Shown here: piece after piece, positions 59,562 to 64,000 of the stretch
Layout of the letters: each line of letters starts with the position of its first letter
Position numbering within the stretch: position 1 is the stretch's first letter
NCBI RefSeq assembly: GCF_023369555.1
Contig: NZ_JACJVC010000014.1
Span: forward strand, 1 to 64,000
Reading direction: 5' to 3'
DNA: 64,000 bases
Source: Actinomyces sp. AC-20-1
GTDB taxonomy: Bacteria > Actinomycetota > Actinomycetes > Actinomycetales > Actinomycetaceae
The notes under the pieces: generated by a model
Seen by the model: the letters and a program-made list of their open reading frames with translations, nothing else
Database searches by the model: none
What the model was told of the DNA's origin: nothing
Made by a program: the position numbers and the translations under genes

Positions 59562-60140
59562 ATGATGTCGCCCCACAGGGATCCGCGGTCTGACCGGACC
59601 CGTCTTGCCACCCACGAAGCCCTCCTCGATCTGCTCCAGGACACCAATATGCGTGATATCACGGTCACCACGGTGTGCCGGCGCGCAGGCATCAGCCGTG
59701 GCACCTTCTACCGGCACTGGGCGGACATCGACACGCTGACGGACGAGCTCATCGATCAGGCCCTCGATGACGGTGCTGGCGACGCCGCACAGAATCACCT
59801 CGCAGAGTGCCAGCGGGCCCCGGTGCGACGCGAGTACCTGGCACTGTTCACCAGCCCCGAGCTCGCAGGGCGCGTTGTCAGCCGCATCGTGGCGCGAAAC
59901 GCGCAGGCGCAGGTGGACACGCTCCGCCGTCGCACCGGGCTGGGCAGACCCCAGGCTGAGGCGCTGTTCCACTACCTCGTCATGGGCACCCTCGCCATCA
60001 ACCGTGCCTTCCGTTGGGGCGAGCTGCCCGGGTGGCGCCCTGTGCAGGAGGCGACAGACGTGTTCGTCACGGGCGGTATCGAGGCCTTGGAGCACCGTTA
60101 CGGCCGGGACCGGGCGGCTGCGGACCCCGGCACTGACTAG
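59562..60140 (+). CDS. TetR/AcrR-family transcriptional regulator
   Basis: A 192-residue repressor. The N-terminal helix-turn-helix is TRLATHEALLDLLQDTNMRDITVTTVCRRAGISRGTFYRHWADIDTLTDELI (about residues 11-63), followed by an all-helical ligand domain with a C-terminal segment typical of the TetR_C group (RRTGLGRPQAEALFHYLVMG). ATG at 59562 follows AGGAGG; TAGGCT at 59524-59529 with TGAAGA 17 bases before it is a plausible promoter. Divergence from GH3 suggests it controls that gene. Its TAG stop lies in the CTAG at the left edge of the IS, but the same stop would exist without the insertion. Confidence 0.85.
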   Translation: MMSPHRDPRSDRTRLATHEALLDLLQDTNMRDITVTTVCRRAGISRGTFYRHWADIDTLTDELIDQALDDGAGDAAQNHLAECQRAPVRREYLALFTSPELAGRVVSRIVARNAQAQVDTLRRRTGLGRPQAEALFHYLVMGTLAINRAFRWGELPGWRPVQEATDVFVTGGIEALEHRYGRDRAAADPGTD

Positions 60141-61173
60141 ATGGTTGATTTCAGGGGGTGGTTAGTGGTCGTAGGGGGGGCAGGGCGCGTAGGACGGGGG
60201 CGCCGATGAGGTCGCCCGGCCAGATGGCTGTGGTCAGGACGAGGACGCGTTGGGTGACTCGGGTGGCCACGCCGGTTGGGGTGCGTCCCTTGTGGTGTTC
60301 CAGGTGCAGCTGGTCCTTGAGGGTTTCGAGGACGGACTCGATCCTCTGGCGCAGGGGTCTGAGCACGGCCTGGGAGGGTTGGGGGCCTCGCCTCGCACGG
60401 GGTGGGGCGCACCAGGCTCACGCCCCACTGGTTGAGCTCGGTCTCCAGGTCCTTGGAGCGGTAGCCCTTGTCAGTCAGCAGGCTCTGCCCGCCGGTGGTG
60501 GGCAGGCGGGCCAGCATGTCGCGCAGGACCTCGCGCTCGTCGTCGGTGGGGCTGGTCAGCGCCCAGGTCACGGGCAGCCCGTCGGGGGTAGTGACCATGT
60601 GCAGGCGCAGGCCCCAGAACCACCGGGAGTGGGAGGCGCAGTAGCCGTAGCCGGTCCACCCTGCCAGGTCAGAGCGCGCCACCGTGGGACGCGAGCGGGC
60701 GCACTCGACGGGGGTGGAGTCGGCCAGCCACAGGTCGTCGCTCCAGGTGCTGGTGGCCCTGACCAGCGTGCTTGTCAGCCAGGTCATGGTGGCCTGCAAG
60801 GCGCGCAGGCGCTTGTTCCACCCCGACTGGCCCGGCAGGTGGGAGAACAGTCCCGACAGGTGCTTGCGGAGCCAGCGTCGCTCGCTGGCGTGGCCCAGCA
60901 GGGCCTGCATCACCGCCAGGGTGATGACCTCGGCGTCCGTGATGGTCGGGGCGATGCCCACCTCAGGACGCTGTGGCGCCGCCTCGGGGTGGGCCTTCAG
61001 CAGGTCGTCGGCCGTCACGTACAGTGAGGTCGCGAGGGTCTCCAGATCGGTGTCCATGACGAGTCTCCAATCCACGACTCGGAACTGGTAGTTAGCAGCA
61101 CCGATCCTGCGGGACCCTCGCCCACCGACCCAGCACCCACGCCGGGACCCCACCCCTTGAAATCAACCATCTA
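60138..61173 (-). mobile_element. IS982-like insertion sequence
   Basis: A 1.04-kb element bounded by 23-bp terminal inverted repeats (60138-60160 and 61151-61173) that match except one base; each begins TAGATGGTTGATTTCA at the outer end. CTAG at 60137-60140 and 61171-61174 may be a target duplication, but because CTAG is its own complement it could equally be part of the repeats. It contains one transposase gene with a frameshift. Inserted between tetR and the Hsp70 gene without disrupting either. Confidence 0.85.
60151..61057 (-). pseudogene. IS982-family transposase, frameshifted
   Basis: From ATG at 61057 the frame contains TDAEVITLAVMQALLGHASERRWL, GWNKRLRALQATMTWL, the first DDE Asp in WLADSTPVECARSRPTV, WTGYGYCASHSRWFWGLRLH, and the second Asp in LLTDKGYRSKDLE. 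The expected end (LRPLRQRIESVLETLKDQLHLEHHKGRTPTG, with the catalytic Glu) is in another frame, so a one-base change is present near the five-G run at 60381-60385. Restored, the protein would be about 300 residues. The change is either real inactivation or a sequencing error. A programmed frameshift is not known to me for this family. Confidence 0.8.
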
Positions 61174-61295
61174 GCGCAAGCCGGGGTGGAGTGCTGCTGC
61201 GGGCTGCGCCCACGCCGGGATGGACATGCGTGGGCCTGTGCCCGGGCAGGCGATAGGCTGCGACAGCCCGCACGATCCACCTGAGGAGCAGGCAC

Positions 61296-62942
61296 ATGGC
61301 CGCTGAGCGCACAGTCTCCCGCATGTTCAACACCGCAGGCACACGTCGGCGGCGGCATGGTCCCGACGCCGCGGACAGCACCGTGGGCACCACCGCGGCT
61401 GACGGCACAGTGCGTCTGGGCATCGACCTCGGCACGACCCGCACGGTGGTCAGCCTCGTCGACCGGGGGAACTATCCCGTACTGGGCTTCACCGACACCC
61501 GTGGTGACCGTCACGAGTACCTGCCCTCCCTCACCGCCCTGACCGACGGCGGCCTCGTCCACGGCTTCGCGGCGCAGGAGGCAGTCCGATCCGGTGCGCC
61601 TGTGCTGCGCAGTCTCAAGCGTGTCCTGGGCTCCCCCACCGTCTCCTGGTCCACCCCGGTGCGCGTGGGCACGCAGGAGCATCCCGTGGGAGAGGTCCTT
61701 ACTGGTTTCCTGAACCACCTGCGCACCGAGCTCGAGGCGACGGCCGAGCTGTCCGGCGCCGACCTGTCCGCCACGCCACACCAGGTCGCGGTAGCTGTAC
61801 CCGCCCATGCCTATGGCGCGCAACGCATGCTCACACTTGACGCTTTTGCCGCCGCGGGCTTCCACGTGGTGCAGATGCTTCATGAGCCCTCTGCTGCGGG
61901 CTTCGAATACACCCACCGCCAGGGCTCGACAGTGAACTCACGGCGCACACGCGTACTGGTCTACGACCTGGGCGGTGGCACCTTCGATACCTCCCTCGTC
62001 GATGTTTCCGGCAGCGACCACGAGGTGCGTGCCTCACGTGGGCTGCCAGATCTGGGCGGCGACGACATCGACCTCATCCTGGCCCAGCTGGTGCTGTCGC
62101 GCGCGGGGGTGGCGGAGCAGGACCTGACCCCGTCCGAGCGCGATGACCTCCTCGACCAGTGCCAGCAGGCGAAGGAGTCGCTCTCACCCCAGACACGGCG
62201 GTTGGTCGTCGACCTGCGTGACGAGCCCGTGGTCCTGCCGGTCGCTGAGCTCTACGAGGCCACGCGTGGCCTGGTGGTTCAATCGATAGAGGTGCTCGCG
62301 CCACTGGCCGGGCGCCTGGAGGACGGCGGCCCGGACCTGACGCAGGTCGCGGGGATCTACCTCGTGGGGGGCGCCTCGTCCTACCCTCAGGTCCCGCGGC
62401 TCCTGCGGGAGTCCTTCGGCAGGCGCGTGCACCGCTCGGCCCAGCCGGGCGCCTCGACGGCGATCGGCCTGGCCATCGCGGTGGACCCGGGATCCGGCAT
62501 GACCCTGACGGACCGCCTGTCACGCGCGCTGGGCGTGTTCCGCGAGGCCGAGGACGGCGGTGCCGTGACCTTCGACCTCGTGCTGTCCCCGGACGCGGTC
62601 CTGTCGCACAACGGCCTGTCCCAGGCGGGCACCGGCGTCGTCGAGCGCGAGTACCGGGCGGTGCACAACGTCGCGCGCCTGCGTTACGTCGAGTGCGCGG
62701 GCGCGGACGAGGACGGTGGTCCGCTGGGGCGGGTCTCGCCCTGCGGCGAGCTGCTGTTCCCGGTGGACCGCGGCCTGCGCGAGGTGGAGGACCTGTCGGA
62801 GGTGCCCGTCGTGCGCACCGGCGACGGGCCGGTGCTGCGTGAGCGCTACGAGGTGGGCGCCGACGGCGTCGTCCGGGTGACGCTGACGGACCTCACGGAC
62901 GGCTACTCGCGCTCCCGGCTCATCGGGCGCACCGACTCCTGA
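61296..62942 (+). CDS. Hsp70-family protein (DnaK-like ATPase domain, divergent C-terminus)
   Basis: A 548-residue actin-fold ATPase related to DnaK. After about 40 variable, basic residues comes the Hsp70 nucleotide-binding domain: phosphate-1 loop LGIDLGTTRTVVSLV, AVAVPAHAYGAQR, EPSAAGFEY, phosphate-2 YDLGGGTFDTSLVDV, GGDDIDLILA and the adenosine loop IYLVGGASSYPQVPRLL. The remaining 150 or so residues contain beta-strand-like segments but no typical DnaK substrate-binding domain or lid. ATG at 61296 follows GAGGAG, and TAGGCT at 61254-61259 is a possible -10. No grpE or dnaJ is nearby, so a specialised rather than general chaperone role is likely. Confidence 0.82.
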   Translation: MAAERTVSRMFNTAGTRRRRHGPDAADSTVGTTAADGTVRLGIDLGTTRTVVSLVDRGNYPVLGFTDTRGDRHEYLPSLTALTDGGLVHGFAAQEAVRSGAPVLRSLKRVLGSPTVSWSTPVRVGTQEHPVGEVLTGFLNHLRTELEATAELSGADLSATPHQVAVAVPAHAYGAQRMLTLDAFAAAGFHVVQMLHEPSAAGFEYTHRQGSTVNSRRTRVLVYDLGGGTFDTSLVDVSGSDHEVRASRGLPDLGGDDIDLILAQLVLSRAGVAEQDLTPSERDDLLDQCQQAKESLSPQTRRLVVDLRDEPVVLPVAELYEATRGLVVQSIEVLAPLAGRLEDGGPDLTQVAGIYLVGGASSYPQVPRLLRESFGRRVHRSAQPGASTAIGLAIAVDPGSGMTLTDRLSRALGVFREAEDGGAVTFDLVLSPDAVLSHNGLSQAGTGVVEREYRAVHNVARLRYVECAGADEDGGPLGRVSPCGELLFPVDRGLREVEDLSEVPVVRTGDGPVLRERYEVGADGVVRVTLTDLTDGYSRSRLIGRTDS

Positions 62943-63053
62943 GCCAGCCTGAGCCAGCAGGGGCGGACAGGAGGCACGCGACGGAGTGACCCGCCCCGTG
63001 GCGGCGCTCGCGCCGTTGGTCGCGGGGAGGTTTCGCCCCGTGGCCGGCAGTCG

Positions 63054-63620
63054 TCACATGGCGCGGCGGCGGGCGGCGCGACGCTGGGCGAGCTCGTCCT
63101 CGACGACGGGCTCGGCGTGCTCGGTGGGCAGGGCTGCGAGGGTGCCCTCGACCTCGTGCCACACACGGCCGACGGCGATGCCGAAGACGCCCTGCCCGCC
63201 CTGGACGAGGTCGATGACCTCGTCGGCGCTGGTGCACTCGTAGACGGAGGCGCCGTCACTCATGAGGGTGATGCTGGTGAGGTCGTCGACGCCTCGGGCG
63301 TGCAGGGCGTTGACGGCGGTGCGGATCTGCTGAAGGGAGACGCCGGTGTCGAGCAGGCGCTTGACGACCTTGAGCAGGAGGATGTCGCGGAAGGAGTACA
63401 GGCGCTGGGAGCCGGAGCCCTTGGCCCCGCGGATGGAGGGCTCGACGAGGCCGGTACGGGCCCAGTAGTCGAGCTGGCGGTAGGTGATGCCCGCGGCGCG
63501 GCAGGCGACCGGGCCGCGGTAGCCGGTGTGGATGTCGAGCTCGGGGAGCGGGTCCCCGAAGAGCATGCCCTGGGTGCGCTGGGGCGCGAGCTCGTGACTG
63601 ATCGCTTCGTTCGCGCTCAC
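63054..63620 (-). CDS. MerR-family transcriptional regulator (M. tuberculosis Rv1830-like)
   Basis: A 188-residue DNA-binding protein. The MerR helix-turn-helix and wing are RGPVACRAAGITYRQLDYWARTGLVEPSIRGAKGSGSQRLYSFRDILLLKVVKRLLDTGVSLQQI (about 34-98), followed by a short effector region with DLTSITLMSDGASVYECTSADEVIDLVQGGQGVFGIAV, typical of the conserved actinobacterial MerR near the garA/ftsR locus. GTG at 63620 has AGGAG at seven-base spacing. A 13-base C run (minus strand) lies about 34 bases upstream in the leader. The ligand is unknown. Confidence 0.88.
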   Translation of the reverse strand: MSANEAISHELAPQRTQGMLFGDPLPELDIHTGYRGPVACRAAGITYRQLDYWARTGLVEPSIRGAKGSGSQRLYSFRDILLLKVVKRLLDTGVSLQQIRTAVNALHARGVDDLTSITLMSDGASVYECTSADEVIDLVQGGQGVFGIAVGRVWHEVEGTLAALPTEHAEPVVEDELAQRRAARRRAM

Positions 63621-64000
63621 TTGCCTGCTCCTGTCGGTTCGGGATCCGTGCTCGGGGGGGGGGGGGCACGGGCTGCCGGTGCGGTGCCTGTGTGCCCCAG
63701 CGGGGACCACGATAAGGCCGGTGGGAGCCGTCCTCAACGAAGGCCACGCGACGGCCTCCGCGGGACTTTGTCTCAACCTGAGGATGAGGTTGAGCAGACG
63801 GCCGACCAACCCGGACCTTCGGGCGGGATTCCGCGGAAAGGCCCACAACACCCACGATCAGACATGTGACACATCGCACATTGTGAGTCACATGGGTCAC
63901 AGACGTCCCGCGTGTCGCGGCAAGAGGCGCTGCCGAGCCCGCCGCCGCGCCTCAGGAGAGCACAGCACCGGGACCGGCGTCCAGAGCCGAGCACAGGCGC
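63621..64000. other. 380-bp region upstream of the MerR gene, no gene recognised
   Basis: Contains the G13 tract (63654-63666), a possible minus-strand -10 TATCGT near 63711-63716, the palindrome TTCCGCGGAA at 63829-63838 (also found at 10135), and a cluster of TGTGA/TCACA half-sites at 63861-63901. Short frames here have no recognisable product. The right edge of the window cuts the region. Confidence 0.55.
63865..63892. promoter_or_regulatory. Cluster of CRP/GlxR-like half-sites
   Basis: TGTGA-N6-GCACA at 63865-63880 is one base from the TGTGA-N6-TCACA consensus. It is followed by the perfect palindrome TGTGAGTCACA (63882-63892) and another TCACA at 63897-63901. The dense arrangement suggests a regulated promoter for the gene beyond the right edge or for the MerR gene. 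Confidence 0.4.

Noticed and set aside
60137-60140. Truncation of the tetR gene by the insertion sequence
   Set aside because: Removing the element leaves GAC TAG CGC in the same frame, so the TAG stop exists without the insertion.
60370-60400. Programmed ribosomal frameshift in the transposase
   Set aside because: The five-base run could be slippery, but IS982-type elements are usually single-frame and no supporting pseudoknot was seen, so a simple indel or sequencing error is more economical.
63773-63994. A 73-codon minus-strand frame rich in Cys and Arg upstream of the MerR gene
   Set aside because: No ribosome-binding site, no recognisable pattern, and it covers the regulatory half-site cluster. 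A WhiB-like Cys motif was considered but the spacing does not fit.
1-64000. tRNA, rRNA or CRISPR features
   Set aside because: No T-loop-like GGTTCRA patterns with cloverleaf partners and no regularly spaced repeats were seen on reading; small RNAs could still be missed.

Overview
The window is a GC-rich (roughly 70% or more by eye), gene-dense stretch of an actinobacterial chromosome, most likely from an Actinomyces-type organism. The indicators are a single-chain type I fatty acid synthase with a dedicated acyl-CoA carboxylase and AcpS, the RNA polymerase-binding protein RbpA, the PafB/PafC pair next to tatA-tatC-helY, an atypical 6-phosphofructokinase, a helicase-degenerate PriA, and many genes whose -10 hexamer lies only 6-7 nt before the start codon (leaderless transcripts). 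No tRNA, rRNA or CRISPR array was recognised.

Layout. 1-130: an inverted, 5'-truncated pyrF fragment. 179-10059: housekeeping block gmk, rpoZ, coaBC, metK, priA, HAD hydrolase, fmt, rsmB, rpe. 10404-24226: lipid block: biotin carboxylase/BCCP, carboxyltransferase, type I FAS, then AcpS, which arms the FAS carrier domain. 24305-28072: succinate-semialdehyde dehydrogenase, proline symporter, sugar O-acetyltransferase. 28088-32747: an accessory island of a SirTM-class sirtuin overlapping a zinc-type macrodomain hydrolase, a MazEF-like pair, a Fic protein with a C-terminal DNA-binding domain, and an AbiE-like pair whose nucleotidyltransferase is frameshifted. 32802-35058: an FMN riboswitch controlling a RibX/RibY-type flavin uptake system without an ATPase gene.

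35122-37510 (minus): hisG, hisE and a DUF3866 gene, with the last divergently abutting pafB. 37544-45037: pafB, pafC, tatA, tatC, a diacylglycerol-kinase-like gene and helY. 45140-51413: lnt and ppm1 (lipoprotein acylation and polyprenol-mannose synthesis), rbpA behind a SigR-like promoter, pfkA, a GNAT gene, a small membrane protein and an SGNH hydrolase. 51494-60140: a carbohydrate region with a LacI regulator convergent with a sucrose-type PTS EIIBCA and a GH32 sucrase, then a circularly permuted membrane-anchored GH3 divergent from a TetR regulator. 60138-61173: an IS982-like insertion sequence with a frameshifted transposase. 61296-63620: an Hsp70-family protein and a MerR regulator preceded by a 13-base homopolymer.

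The main leads are the 28-32.7 kb island that combines ADP-ribosylation, its reversal, RNA cleavage, Fic-type modification and nucleotidyl transfer; the ATPase-less flavin transporter; the permuted GH3; the back-to-back leaderless promoters at 37.5 kb; and several candidate operators. All functional calls come from reading translated sequence and remembered family features. No database search was run.
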